Source: SZUA-378 sp036652815 (GTDB lineage Bacteria > Bacillota > Clostridia > Lachnospirales > Lachnospiraceae). Taken from it: a DNA stretch of 46,638 nt. The stretch covers positions 1 to 46,638 of the forward strand of contig JAVVVE010000020.1 of assembly GCA_036652815.1 (NCBI GenBank). The letters are read 5' to 3'. Shown one piece after another: positions 8,575 to 17,218 of this stretch; positions within the stretch are counted from its first letter, which is position 1; the number at the start of each line of letters is the position of its first letter. A program made the translations under genes and the position numbers. Below the pieces are notes generated by a model. It did not search any database, had not been told where the DNA came from, and was given only the letters and a program-made list of their open reading frames with translations.

Positions 8575-9097
8575 ACTAACGATACTCAGAGTACTTATGA
8601 TACCATTTTTTGTTTTTTTCCTTTTAACAGATTATGCGGGTACATCGTCTAAATGGATTGCACTTGCCCTCTTTGTTGTTGCCAGCTTAACAGATTTATT
8701 GGATGGGAAAATCGCCAGAAAATATAACTTAGTAACCAATTTTGGTAAATTCATGGATCCACTGGCGGATAAACTTTTGGTTTGTGCTGCGATGATTTGT
8801 CTAGTGGAAATGGGTAAATTACCGGCTTGGATGGTAACGATTATTATCAGCAGAGAATTCATTATCAGTGGATTTCGTTTAATTGCATCGGACAATGGTA
8901 TCGTGATTGCAGCAAGCTATTGGGGTAAGTTTAAGACTGCCTTTCAGATGGTTATGATTGTATTACTGGTGGCAGATATTCCAAAAATCGCCATATTGAC
9001 ACAGATTGTAGTGTGGATTGCTCTGGCACTTACAATCATTTCACTGATAGATTACCTAATTAAAAACAGCAATGTGATGAAGGAAGATGTAAAATAA
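8558..9097 (+). CDS. pgsA: CDP-diacylglycerol-glycerol-3-phosphate 3-phosphatidyltransferase
   Basis: Membrane enzyme that makes phosphatidylglycerol phosphate, the committed step to phosphatidylglycerol and cardiolipin. The CDP-alcohol phosphatidyltransferase signature D-x2-DG-x2-AR-x8-G-x3-D-x3-D is complete at about residues 46-71 (DLLDGKIARK, then FGKFMDPLADK). Several hydrophobic helices surround it, and the 179-aa length is normal. ATG 8558 is preferred over the adjacent TTG 8555 because AGGAGA at 8547-8552 is then 5 nt away. It starts inside rimO, and its stop shares a base with the cinA start (TAATG). The pgsA-cinA-recA order is common in Firmicutes. Confidence 0.95.
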   Translation: MNLPNKLTILRVLMIPFFVFFLLTDYAGTSSKWIALALFVVASLTDLLDGKIARKYNLVTNFGKFMDPLADKLLVCAAMICLVEMGKLPAWMVTIIISREFIISGFRLIASDNGIVIAASYWGKFKTAFQMVMIVLLVADIPKIAILTQIVVWIALALTIISLIDYLIKNSNVMKEDVK

Positions 9098-10344
9098 TGA
9101 ACGTAGAGATTATTTGTGTAGGAACAGAACTGTTACTCGGCAATATTATTAACACCAATGGTGCATATCTTGCAACACAGTGTGCACAACTGGGGTTATC
9201 CTGCTATTATCAGAATGTAGTGGGAGATAATGAAGAACGCCTTAGTGATACGTTTAAAACGGCTTATAATCGCTCGGATATCGTGATTCTGTCAGGAGGG
9301 CTTGGGCCGACACAGGATGATATCACAAAAGAAGTTATCGCAAAGACTTTGGGAAAAACACTTTTGATGGACGAAGATTCTAAAAATAGAATACAGGCGT
9401 TCTTCTTAAAACGCGGATTGGAATTAACGGAGAATAATTGGAAACAGGCGATGGTGCCGGAAGGCAGTATTGTAATAACCAATGAGAATGGCACAGCACC
9501 GGGTATTATTATAGCAGAAAATGGAAAACATGTACTACTATTACCGGGGCCGCCAAATGAATTAATCCCAATGTTTGAAAATAATATGAGATCCTATTTG
9601 AGTCAGATTGAACCCATGACCATTTACTCTCAGACGGTCAAGATATGCGGTGTGAGTGAGAGTCTGGTAGATACACAAATCGCAGATTTGATGGAAGAGC
9701 AAACGAATCCAACAATGGCTCCTTATGCCAAGTCATGTGAAGTACATCTGCGTGTTACAGCCAAGGCAGAGACTGAAAAAGAAGCTAAAAAATTAGTAAA
9801 GCCATTGGTCAAAGAATTAAAAGTACGGTTTGGAGAAAATGTATATACTACGGACGATGCGGTTACGCTTGAGCAGTCAGTGGTAGAATTATTGCTCGCT
9901 AATCATCTTACAGTATCGACAGTAGAATCCTGCACAGGTGGACTGTTGGCGGGCAGATTAATTAATGTGCCGGGCGTGTCCGAAGTATTTAAGATGGGAC
10001 ATGTTACTTACTCAAATAAGGCAAAACGTAAATTGGTAGGTGTCAAGAAAAGCTCATTGGATAAACAAGGTGCAGTGAGTGAAATCGTTGCAAAAGAGAT
10101 GGCAAAAGGTGCTGCGGCTATTTCTAAATCGGATGTTACAGTTGCAATCACGGGAATCGCAGGACCGGATGGCGGTACAGAGGAGAAACCTGCAGGGTTA
10201 GTCTATATTGCCTGTAATGTAGGTGGCAATATCACGGTACAGGAATATCATCTGAGTGGTAATCGAAGTAAGATAAGAGAAACAACGGTATCGGAAGCAT
10301 TGATTTTAATGCGTAAATGTATTATGGATGCGGTTACTCAATAG
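9097..10344 (+). CDS. cinA: Competence/damage-inducible protein CinA
   Basis: CinA proteins pair an N-terminal molybdopterin-binding-like domain, which hydrolyses ADP-ribose-type compounds, with a C-terminal nicotinamide-nucleotide amidase (PncC) domain. Here the first domain begins EIICVGTELLLGNIINTNG and contains LSGGLGPTQDD and LLPGPPNEL. The second starts near residue 265 with VSTVESCTGGLLAGRL and ends with GIAGPDGGTEEKPAGLVYI. The length of 415 aa is full size. ATG 9097 overlaps the pgsA stop, which implies translational coupling. A membrane protein gene separates it from recA. Confidence 0.95.
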   Translation: MNVEIICVGTELLLGNIINTNGAYLATQCAQLGLSCYYQNVVGDNEERLSDTFKTAYNRSDIVILSGGLGPTQDDITKEVIAKTLGKTLLMDEDSKNRIQAFFLKRGLELTENNWKQAMVPEGSIVITNENGTAPGIIIAENGKHVLLLPGPPNELIPMFENNMRSYLSQIEPMTIYSQTVKICGVSESLVDTQIADLMEEQTNPTMAPYAKSCEVHLRVTAKAETEKEAKKLVKPLVKELKVRFGENVYTTDDAVTLEQSVVELLLANHLTVSTVESCTGGLLAGRLINVPGVSEVFKMGHVTYSNKAKRKLVGVKKSSLDKQGAVSEIVAKEMAKGAAAISKSDVTVAITGIAGPDGGTEEKPAGLVYIACNVGGNITVQEYHLSGNRSKIRETTVSEALILMRKCIMDAVTQ

Positions 10345-10367
10345 AGTATCAGGAAAGGCATATTGGT

Positions 10368-11483
10368 ATGGATGAGCAATGGAGCCAAGAGAATAAAACG
10401 CAAATATACAAAACTGAACAAGATATTGAGGCATCATTATCCAAGCAACCACCGGTAAAGATGGCACCTATCGGACTTATCATCACAATCATTGCTTGCA
10501 CGTTTGCACTGTTACTGGGGATGGGAGTGGTTATCTTTTCTATTTATGATGAGGGACAACAGGTACAGGAGCGTATGCAGGAACAGAGTGATACCTTGGA
10601 GCAATATTTAAAAGCAGCTACGTCAGAACGTGATGTACAGGATAAGAATGGTGTGGAGAACTCAGATCAACCGGAGGATTCGACCATTCATAAATCGCAG
10701 GCATTTGAGGGGAAGACAACACGCTATACACAGGAACCCTTTGATGTACAGACCTATACATCGGATAAGGATTATTTTTTATCAAACACCTACCAGAACA
10801 GTTGGAACGGCAATCATGTGAATCATACGCGAAAAGAGTTTAAAGGCGATTTTTATCCGGCTATTTGTGAGTGTATAGACTATAGTGAACCGTATGAGAT
10901 CAGCAGACATTATTATGAATATAAACCGGATGATGGGAATGTCACGATTCGTATGGCTTATATGCAGTTAGAAGGAGATATTCCTAATCTTAAGCAGCTG
11001 AATCAGGATATCATAGCCTATACTTCTTATTTGGCAAGAGCATATTATGATGCCGAGGAGCAAAATGCATTAACGGATGCGCCCGTCGTTATTCTTACAG
11101 ATTCTTATGTGACTTACAATGATAAGAACAGAATAAGCATCGTAGTAGATGAGAACTGGGGGATTGCAGATAAATCTTACATGAATCTCTATCCCATTAA
11201 TATTGATTTACAGGCGGGAAAGATTTTGGATAATTGTAAGATCTTAAATATCACACCGGAGTTCATTACAGAATATAAGCTTCGAAGTAATTATCAAAAC
11301 GGAGAAGTAGAGATATTGAACCAGATGTCTGATGATGAGATCTTGGATTATCTGACAGATCCCGAAACGTGTATCCTATTTTATACCCCAATAGGTATGG
11401 AAGTTGGATACAATTATATGCTTGGCAATGACATTGGATGGCTCATGTCGAGTTATTCGGATTATGAGGATTTTCTTTCATAA
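10368..11483 (+). CDS. Single-pass membrane protein of unknown function
   Basis: I do not recognise this protein. The 371 aa have a short charged N-terminal region, one membrane segment at about residues 31-55 (PIGLIITIIACTFALLLGMG), a polar linker, and a C-terminal part rich in Tyr, Asp and Asn that should be outside the cell. The late region with VTIRMAYMQLEGD and a DUF3298-like pattern of paired strands might be related to extracytoplasmic sensor domains, but this is weak. ATG 10368 follows AGGAAAGG and is preferred over a start 17 codons earlier that overlaps cinA. It is the last gene before a terminator. Confidence 0.7.
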   Translation: MDEQWSQENKTQIYKTEQDIEASLSKQPPVKMAPIGLIITIIACTFALLLGMGVVIFSIYDEGQQVQERMQEQSDTLEQYLKAATSERDVQDKNGVENSDQPEDSTIHKSQAFEGKTTRYTQEPFDVQTYTSDKDYFLSNTYQNSWNGNHVNHTRKEFKGDFYPAICECIDYSEPYEISRHYYEYKPDDGNVTIRMAYMQLEGDIPNLKQLNQDIIAYTSYLARAYYDAEEQNALTDAPVVILTDSYVTYNDKNRISIVVDENWGIADKSYMNLYPINIDLQAGKILDNCKILNITPEFITEYKLRSNYQNGEVEILNQMSDDEILDYLTDPETCILFYTPIGMEVGYNYMLGNDIGWLMSSYSDYEDFLS

Positions 11484-11491
11484 CAGACTGC

Positions 11492-11527
11492 TTTTAGCCA
11501 CATCAGTATCTACTGATGTGGCAGTTT
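11492..11527 (+). terminator. Intrinsic terminator at the end of the yicC-cinA operon
   Basis: GCCACATCAGTA at 11497-11508 and TACTGATGTGGC at 11511-11522 form a perfect 12-bp stem with a very tight loop, followed by AGTTTT. The U tract is short. It separates the membrane protein gene from the recA control region. The rest of 11528-11804 has only a doubtful 14-codon ORF and a small GGCG/CGCC hairpin at about 11645. Confidence 0.75.
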
Positions 11528-11722
11528 TAAAGAAAAAGACGGTCAAATATGATATCTGTATAGTTTTTCTTTTACTTGTATCTGTGAGCATTCCATGGTA
11601 TCATCAATATATCTTTTACTTCTAGGTTTCATTTTTTTAGTTTAGGCGATTCCGCCGACGTATTCCCAGTAGATGATTTAACATAAGCAACAAAAATGTA
11701 ACATAAAAGCGAGGTGATGACA

Positions 11723-11767
11723 TTGAGGGCTTTTTATAGGACTCTTGATAGATTATTATTGAAATAG
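11723..11767 (+). CDS. Possible 14-codon small ORF upstream of recA
   Basis: TTG 11723 follows GAGGTGA with 5-nt spacing, a strong ribosome binding site in a region that otherwise lacks genes. The reading frame encodes a short basic, amphipathic peptide (LRAFYRTLDRLLLK) and then stops. I know of no family for it. It may be only a chance ribosome binding site; no promoter is evident just upstream. Its location is outside the recA transcript. Confidence 0.2.
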   Translation: MRAFYRTLDRLLLK

Positions 11768-11804
11768 AAACAACATTAAATGAAAAATTAACAATAAGAA
11801 ACAG

Positions 11805-11833
11805 TTGACAAAACAGAACAAATGTTTTACTAT
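11805..11833 (+). promoter_or_regulatory. recA promoter
   Basis: A perfect TTGACA at 11805-11810 is followed after 17 bp by TACTAT at 11828-11833. The first LexA-box-like sequence fills the spacer, and the second lies just downstream of the expected start, so repressor binding would block polymerase directly. Confidence 0.8.
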
Positions 11834-11854
11834 AAACGAATAGAACACCTGTTC
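11816..11854. promoter_or_regulatory. Two LexA (SOS) boxes in the recA promoter
   Basis: GAAC-ACCT-GTTC at 11843-11854 is a perfect GAAC-N4-GTTC dyad, the core of the Gram-positive LexA site. GAAC-AAAT-GTTT at 11816-11827 differs from it in the final base. Both flank the -10 box of recA. SOS control of recA is established in Firmicutes; the boxes themselves are seen directly. Confidence 0.85.
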
Positions 11855-11886
11855 TTGACAATTGTTTCCACAAAAAGGAGATTACT

Positions 11887-12969
11887 ATGAATAAAGATGA
11901 TAAGCAAAAAGCATTGGACGCAGCACTTGGACAGATAGAAAAACAATTTGGGCAAGGTGCTGTAATGAAATTGGGAGATCCGGCGGCATTGATGAATGTG
12001 GAGACGATACCAACAGGTTCTATTAGTTTGGATATTGCACTGGGTCTTGGAGGAATCCCACGAGGAAGAGTTGTGGAGATTTATGGCCCGGAATCAAGTG
12101 GTAAAACAACAGTAACACTGCATATGATAGCAGAAGTACAAAAACTTGGTGGGATCGCAGGCTTTATCGATGCAGAACATGCTTTAGATCCTGTCTATGC
12201 CAAGCATATAGGTGTGGATGTAGATAATCTGTATATTTCTCAGCCGGATAACGGCGAGCAGGCATTAGAGATTACAGAGACGATGGTACGCTCGGGTGCC
12301 ATTGATATCGTGGTTATTGACTCTGTGGCGGCGTTAGTGCCCAAAGCAGAGATCGATGGAGATATGGGCGACAGTCACATGGGATTACAAGCCAGATTGA
12401 TGTCACAGGCTTTACGTAAGCTGACAGCGGTTATCAGTAAATCAAACTGTACGGTTATTTTTATCAATCAGTTACGTGAAAAAGTAGGGGTTATGTTTGG
12501 CAGTCCGGAGACAACGACAGGCGGTCGTGCACTAAAGTTCTATGCTTCTGTTCGTTTGGATGTCAGAAGAATCGAATCCTTGAAACAAAGTGGGGAGGTC
12601 ATTGGCAATAGAACGAGAGTGAAGGTAGTGAAAAATAAGATTGCTCCACCATTTAAAGAAGCAGAATTTGATATTATGTTTGGACAGGGTATCTCTGTAG
12701 AAGGCGATGTGCTGGATCTTGCAGCTTCTGTGGACATAGTGAATAAGAGTGGTGCATGGTATGCCTACGAAGGTAATAAGATAGGGCAGGGACGAGAAAA
12801 CAGTAAACTTTATCTTAAAGAAAATCCGGATCTATTTCATGAAATTGCCAAGAAAGTACGAGCACATTTTGGATTGACAGAGGCTAATAATTTAGACGGA
12901 AGTGTAGTAAAAGATAATAAAGCACCGGATAAGGTAATAAAAGAGGAAAAAGCAAGTAAGAGTGTATAA
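11887..12969 (+). CDS. recA: Recombinase RecA
   Basis: ATP-dependent strand-exchange protein and co-protease for LexA self-cleavage. The 360 aa include the Walker A loop GPESSGKTT, the conserved FIDAEHALDP, the Walker B region IVVIDSVAALVPKAEIDG and the L2 loop INQLREKVGVMFG with ETTTGGRALKFYASVR. The C-terminal tail is Lys-rich and acidic. ATG 11887 follows AAAGGAG. It is controlled by two LexA boxes. recX starts 33 bp after the stop with its own strong ribosome binding site, so recA and recX are probably one transcript. Confidence 0.99.
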   Translation: MNKDDKQKALDAALGQIEKQFGQGAVMKLGDPAALMNVETIPTGSISLDIALGLGGIPRGRVVEIYGPESSGKTTVTLHMIAEVQKLGGIAGFIDAEHALDPVYAKHIGVDVDNLYISQPDNGEQALEITETMVRSGAIDIVVIDSVAALVPKAEIDGDMGDSHMGLQARLMSQALRKLTAVISKSNCTVIFINQLREKVGVMFGSPETTTGGRALKFYASVRLDVRRIESLKQSGEVIGNRTRVKVVKNKIAPPFKEAEFDIMFGQGISVEGDVLDLAASVDIVNKSGAWYAYEGNKIGQGRENSKLYLKENPDLFHEIAKKVRAHFGLTEANNLDGSVVKDNKAPDKVIKEEKASKSV

Positions 12970-13002
12970 TCAATTACTGATATCGCATAGGAGGAATCAT
13001 TT

Positions 13003-13617
13003 GTGATTGTCACAGAACTTATAGAAGTTTCCAAATCAAGAAGCAAAGTATACATAGATTATGAATTCGCCTTTGTATTATACAAAGGCGAATTACGTAT
13101 CCACGGGATCAAAAAAGGGGAAGTTCTCACAGAGGAAACGTATCTTGCCATTATGACAAAAGTACTTCCCAAAAGAGCCAAGATGCGATGCCTTAATTTG
13201 TTAAAAGACAGATCTTATACGGAACATCAATTACGGGACAAGCTAAGACAGGGATACTACCCACAAGACTGTATTGATGAGGCCATTGCATATGTACAAT
13301 CGTATCACTATATTGATGATGCAGATTATGCAAAACAATTTATTACTTATCAAATCGCTCATAAGAGCAGAAGAAGAATTGAGGATGACCTACGGAAAAA
13401 AGGCATTTCAAAAGAGTTGATAGATCAGGCATATATCGACCTTATGGAAGCAGGGATAGAATCAGATGAGAGCATCTTAATTATGCATTGGATAGAGAAA
13501 AAACAGTATCATAGAGATAGTGCGAGTGAACAAGAGACACAAAAGTTATATCAGTTTTTATATCGGAAAGGTTTTTCCGTGGAGTTAATTCGCAAAACAA
13601 TTACGAGTTTTACTTGA
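13003..13617 (+). CDS. recX: RecX regulatory protein
   Basis: RecX caps or destabilises RecA filaments and so tunes recombination. The 204 aa begin with a clostridial-type N-terminal extension, then the three-helix repeats: LLKDRSYTEHQLRDKL, YIDDADYAKQFI, and the conserved KSRRRIEDDLRKKGIS. A final repeat ends LYRKGFSVELIRKTI. GTG 13003 is chosen because AGGAGG lies 8 nt upstream. The position directly after recA is typical. Its stop codon overlaps the -35 box of the rny promoter. Confidence 0.9.
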   Translation: MIVTELIEVSKSRSKVYIDYEFAFVLYKGELRIHGIKKGEVLTEETYLAIMTKVLPKRAKMRCLNLLKDRSYTEHQLRDKLRQGYYPQDCIDEAIAYVQSYHYIDDADYAKQFITYQIAHKSRRRIEDDLRKKGISKELIDQAYIDLMEAGIESDESILIMHWIEKKQYHRDSASEQETQKLYQFLYRKGFSVELIRKTITSFT

Positions 13618-13642
13618 CATAACTTCAATTTCAGTTTAGAAT
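13614..13642 (+). promoter_or_regulatory. rny promoter
   Basis: TTGACA at 13614-13619 and TAGAAT at 13637-13642 are 17 bp apart. The -35 box overlaps the recX stop. This gives rny an SOS-independent promoter. A second TATAAT at about 13692-13697 lacks a good -35. Confidence 0.8.
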
Positions 13643-13741
13643 TTAAGTGTTGTAGAATCGCTTATAATAATGTGAATCATTTATGAACATTTTATAATGA
13701 TATTAGTACAATGAAAACTAAATAAGGAGGTGCTCCTGTAC

Positions 13742-15292
13742 ATGATGACTGGAATTATAGTTGCTGCCATCATCGCACTTGTAGTCGGAATCATTATCGG
13801 TACTGTTGTTGGAACTGCTAATCATAAGAAGATGGTGGAAGCCAAGATTGGTAACGCAGATGATAAGGCAAGAGAGATTATTGATGAAGCTCTAAAGAGT
13901 GCTGAATCAAAGAAACGTGAAGGGCTGCTGGAAGTGAAAGAAGAATCCATTCGTACTAAAAACGAATTGGATAAAGAAATCAAAGAACGCAGAGCTGAAG
14001 TACAACGTTTCGAGAGAAGAATTCAGCAAAAAGAAGAGAATATTGATAAGAAATCAGATGCGATTGAGAAGAAAGAAAATGCTTTGTTAGAAAAAGAAGC
14101 AGAGATGGTAAAGCAAAAAGAAGACATATCAAAATTGAACGAGCAAAGAGTACAGGAACTAGAACGTATTTCTGGATTAACCTCTGAACAAGCAAAAGAT
14201 TATCTATTGAAAATTGTTGAAGACGAAGTAAAGCACGAAACCGCTGTGCTCATCAAAGAGATGGAGAGCAGAGCAAAAGAAGAAGCAGACAAGAAAGCAA
14301 AGGAATATGTAGTAACCGCCATTCAAAGATGTGCGGCAGACCATGTGTCTGAGACTACTATTTCGGTAGTACAACTTCCTAATGATGAGATGAAGGGAAG
14401 AATCATTGGTAGAGAGGGACGTAACATAAGAACCCTAGAGACTTTGACCGGCGTAGATTTAATTATTGATGATACACCGGAAGCAGTTATCCTATCAGGT
14501 TTTGATCCGATTCGTCGTGAAGTTGCACGAATTGCCCTCGAGAAATTAATTGTGGACGGACGTATTCATCCGGCTAGAATCGAAGAAATGGTCGAGAAGG
14601 CACAAAAAGAAGTCGAAGTAATGATTAAAGAAGAAGGAGAGGCCGCTACTCTGGAAGTTGGAGTCCACGGTATTCATCCTGAACTTGTAAGATTACTTGG
14701 TAAGATGAAATTTAGAACCAGTTATGGTCAGAATGCATTAAAGCACTCCATCGAAGTAGCACAGCTTTCTGGGCTGTTAGCATCTGAGTTGGGACTTGAT
14801 GTCAGGATGGCTAAACGGGCAGGCTTGCTTCATGATATTGGTAAAGCTGTTGATCATGAGATGGAAGGCTCACATATTCAACTTGGTGTTGAATTATGCA
14901 GGAAATATAAAGAGTCTGCTATTGTAATCAATGCAGTAGAATCACATCATGGAGATGTAGAACCTCAATCTTTGATTGCGTGTATTGTACAAGCTTCTGA
15001 TACAATATCTGCAGCAAGACCGGGTGCAAGAAGAGAGACGTTGGATATCTATACCACGCGACTTCGCAAGTTAGAAGATATTACAAACAATTTCAAAGGT
15101 GTTGATAAATCATTTGCTATTCAGGCAGGTCGAGAAGTTCGTGTAATGGTAGTTCCCGAACAGATTAGCGACACGGATATGGTATTATTGGCTCGCGACA
15201 TTTCAAAACAAATTGAAGCCGAGTTAGAATATCCGGGACAAATTAAAGTAAATGTTATACGCGAAAGCCGTGTAACGGATTACGCAAAATAA
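13742..15292 (+). CDS. rny: Ribonuclease Y
   Basis: Membrane-anchored endoribonuclease that starts mRNA decay in Firmicutes. The 516 aa have an N-terminal membrane helix (GIIVAAIIALVVGIIIGTVV), a long Lys/Glu-rich coiled coil to about residue 200, a KH domain with IIGREGRNIRTLETLTGVD, and an HD domain with the metal-binding LLHDIGKAVDHE and VESHHGDVEP. The C-terminal REVRVMVVPEQI is typical. ATG 13742 follows AAGGAGG; the frame is open to an upstream GTG at 13730 that overlaps that site and is unlikely. A strong terminator follows. The ymdB neighbour of Bacillus is absent. Confidence 0.96.
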   Translation: MMTGIIVAAIIALVVGIIIGTVVGTANHKKMVEAKIGNADDKAREIIDEALKSAESKKREGLLEVKEESIRTKNELDKEIKERRAEVQRFERRIQQKEENIDKKSDAIEKKENALLEKEAEMVKQKEDISKLNEQRVQELERISGLTSEQAKDYLLKIVEDEVKHETAVLIKEMESRAKEEADKKAKEYVVTAIQRCAADHVSETTISVVQLPNDEMKGRIIGREGRNIRTLETLTGVDLIIDDTPEAVILSGFDPIRREVARIALEKLIVDGRIHPARIEEMVEKAQKEVEVMIKEEGEAATLEVGVHGIHPELVRLLGKMKFRTSYGQNALKHSIEVAQLSGLLASELGLDVRMAKRAGLLHDIGKAVDHEMEGSHIQLGVELCRKYKESAIVINAVESHHGDVEPQSLIACIVQASDTISAARPGARRETLDIYTTRLRKLEDITNNFKGVDKSFAIQAGREVRVMVVPEQISDTDMVLLARDISKQIEAELEYPGQIKVNVIRESRVTDYAK

Positions 15293-15321
15293 CATTTTTA
15301 ACTACAAAGCAAGATTAGAGG

Positions 15322-15361
15322 AAGATTCTGTAAACTAAATTGTTTACAGAGTCTTTTTTTT
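15322..15361 (+). terminator. Intrinsic terminator after rny
   Basis: The arms 15324-15335 and 15342-15353 pair over 12 bp, one pair being G-U, with GTAAAC/GTTTAC next to a 6-nt loop. A run of eight T follows at 15354-15361. The structure is a standard terminator. Confidence 0.92.
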
Positions 15362-15421
15362 ATAGTAGAATAGACAAGATATTAAAATGAGAAACAGGAA
15401 ATAGTAAGGATGGTGGAAGAA

Positions 15422-16621
15422 ATGGCATTAACGTTATCAAAGAAAGCACAGGAAGTGAAACCTTCTTCGACTTTGGCAATTACCGCAAAAGCGAAAGAAA
15501 TGAAAGCAAATGGAATTAATGTAGTAGGGTTTGGAGCCGGAGAACCGGATTTCAATACACCTGAAAACGTATGTGAAGCAGCAATCAAAGCCATTCAGAG
15601 TGGTTTTACAAAATATACGCCTGCATCGGGAACCAATGAATTGAAACAGGCGATTTGTGATAAATTCAAGACATTTAATCATATTACGTACAACCCTAAT
15701 CAAATCGTCATTAGCAATGGTGGAAAGCATGCGTTATCCAATGCCTTTGATGCGATTCTCAATCCGGGCGATGAAGTAATCATCCCGGCACCTTATTGGT
15801 TGAGTTATCCTGAGATGGTTAAACTATCCGATGGAGTTCCTGTTGTGATACATGGACCAAAAGAACAGGGATATAAGGTAACCGCAGAGCAAATAGAAGC
15901 AGCGATTACTGATAAAACCAAGGCTTTTATCTTAAATACACCAAGCAATCCTACCGGTATGGTCTATAATGAGGCCGAACTACGTGCGATTGCGGAGGTA
16001 ATTGTAAAACATGATATCTATGTTGTAGCAGATGAGATGTATGAATACCTTATCTACGGAGATGAGAAGCACGTTAGTATTGCTTCTTTTAATGAAGAAA
16101 TCTATAAGAGATGTATTACCTGCAGCGGATTATCCAAGAGCTATGCGATGACAGGCTGGAGAATCGGCTATACAGCATCCACAGTGGAGATTGCCAAGCT
16201 GATGGGAGCCATACAATCACATGCAACGTCTAATCCTAACTCTATTGCACAAAAAGCCGCTTATGAGGCACTTACGGGTCAACAGGATACCGTAATTAAG
16301 ATGCGTGATGAGTTTGATAAACGTAGGAAATATATGTATGATAGAATCTGTAATATGCCTTATCTGTCTTGTGTAGAACCAAAGGGAGCTTTCTATGTAT
16401 TTGTAGATGTGAGAGATGTTTGGGATAAGACCTACAAGGGAGAAAAAGTTGGGGATACTACTAGATTGGCATCTATTCTGATCGAAGATTATGCAGTAGC
16501 AATCGTTCCATGTGATGATTTTGGATTTGCAGATCATATGCGTCTTTCTTATGCCATCTCTATGGAGGAGATTACACAGGGACTGGATCAAATCGAAGCT
16601 TTTCTAAAAGAGCTAGTATAA
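15422..16621 (+). CDS. Class I pyridoxal-phosphate aminotransferase, aspartate type
   Basis: Likely moves amino groups between aspartate (or aromatic amino acids) and 2-oxoglutarate. The 399-aa protein shows the subgroup Igamma AspC pattern: GFGAGEPDFNTP near residue 36, SNGGKHALSNAF, PAPYWLSYPEM, LNTPSNPTG with the cofactor-contacting Asn176, VVADEMYE with Asp204, and the Schiff-base Lys239 in CSGLSKSYAMTGWRIGY. ATG 15422 is preferred to an ATG 12 bp earlier because the protein then begins as relatives do and has GGTGG in place as a binding site. It is 12 bp from nudF. Substrate preference cannot be read from the sequence. Confidence 0.92.
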   Translation: MALTLSKKAQEVKPSSTLAITAKAKEMKANGINVVGFGAGEPDFNTPENVCEAAIKAIQSGFTKYTPASGTNELKQAICDKFKTFNHITYNPNQIVISNGGKHALSNAFDAILNPGDEVIIPAPYWLSYPEMVKLSDGVPVVIHGPKEQGYKVTAEQIEAAITDKTKAFILNTPSNPTGMVYNEAELRAIAEVIVKHDIYVVADEMYEYLIYGDEKHVSIASFNEEIYKRCITCSGLSKSYAMTGWRIGYTASTVEIAKLMGAIQSHATSNPNSIAQKAAYEALTGQQDTVIKMRDEFDKRRKYMYDRICNMPYLSCVEPKGAFYVFVDVRDVWDKTYKGEKVGDTTRLASILIEDYAVAIVPCDDFGFADHMRLSYAISMEEITQGLDQIEAFLKELV

Positions 16622-16633
16622 AAGAGGAGTAGA

Positions 16634-17167
16634 ATGATAAAATTCAAGCGACTGGGTCGTGAATTGGTATATCAGGGTAATCTGATTAATTTTTATAAGG
16701 ATACCGTTCAGGTTCCTAATGGTAATGTAGTAAAATGGGATTTTATTCAACACAATGGCGCAGCGGCTATTGTTCCGGTTTTGGAGGATGGTAGACTTTT
16801 GATGGTGCGCCAGTATCGCAATGCACTTGATAGAGACACGCTGGAGATACCTGCCGGTGGATTGAATGGGATAGAGGAACCCACCAAAGTTGCAGCACTG
16901 CGAGAACTGGAAGAAGAAACGGGGTATCGTGCAGAGGATGCGGAATTTCTAATTAGCGTTAGAACAACGGTTGCTTTCTGCAATGAGAAAATCGATATCT
17001 ATATCACAAAGAATCTGATCAAGAGTGAACAACATTTGGATGAAGATGAATTTATTCATGTGGAGCCATGGAAGGTGGAAGATCTGGAACGACTTATCTA
17101 TGAGGGTAAGATGGAGGATGCAAAGACGATTGCAGCCATTTTGGCATATAAGAATAAGTATCTTTAA
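16634..17167 (+). CDS. nudF: ADP-ribose pyrophosphatase (Nudix hydrolase)
   Basis: Hydrolyses ADP-ribose to AMP and ribose-5-phosphate, clearing a reactive metabolite. The 177 aa contain a complete Nudix box at about residues 76-98 (GLNGIEEPTK, then REL-x-EE-x-GY), preceded by the MVRQYRNAL and EIPAGG typical of the ADP-ribose group. ATG 16634 follows AGAGGAG. Nudix hydrolase, spoIIM and xerD follow in the same order as nudF, spoIIM and xerD in B. subtilis, which supports the NudF name. Confidence 0.92.
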   Translation: MIKFKRLGRELVYQGNLINFYKDTVQVPNGNVVKWDFIQHNGAAAIVPVLEDGRLLMVRQYRNALDRDTLEIPAGGLNGIEEPTKVAALRELEEETGYRAEDAEFLISVRTTVAFCNEKIDIYITKNLIKSEQHLDEDEFIHVEPWKVEDLERLIYEGKMEDAKTIAAILAYKNKYL

Positions 17168-17218
17168 GTGGACAAACGCATATATTGAATAAACTGTTGA
17201 ATGTAGGTAAATCAATCT

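Noticed and set aside
11637..11873. Reverse-strand open frame in the recA control region
   Set aside because: It overlaps the LexA boxes and promoter and has no plausible start signal or family.
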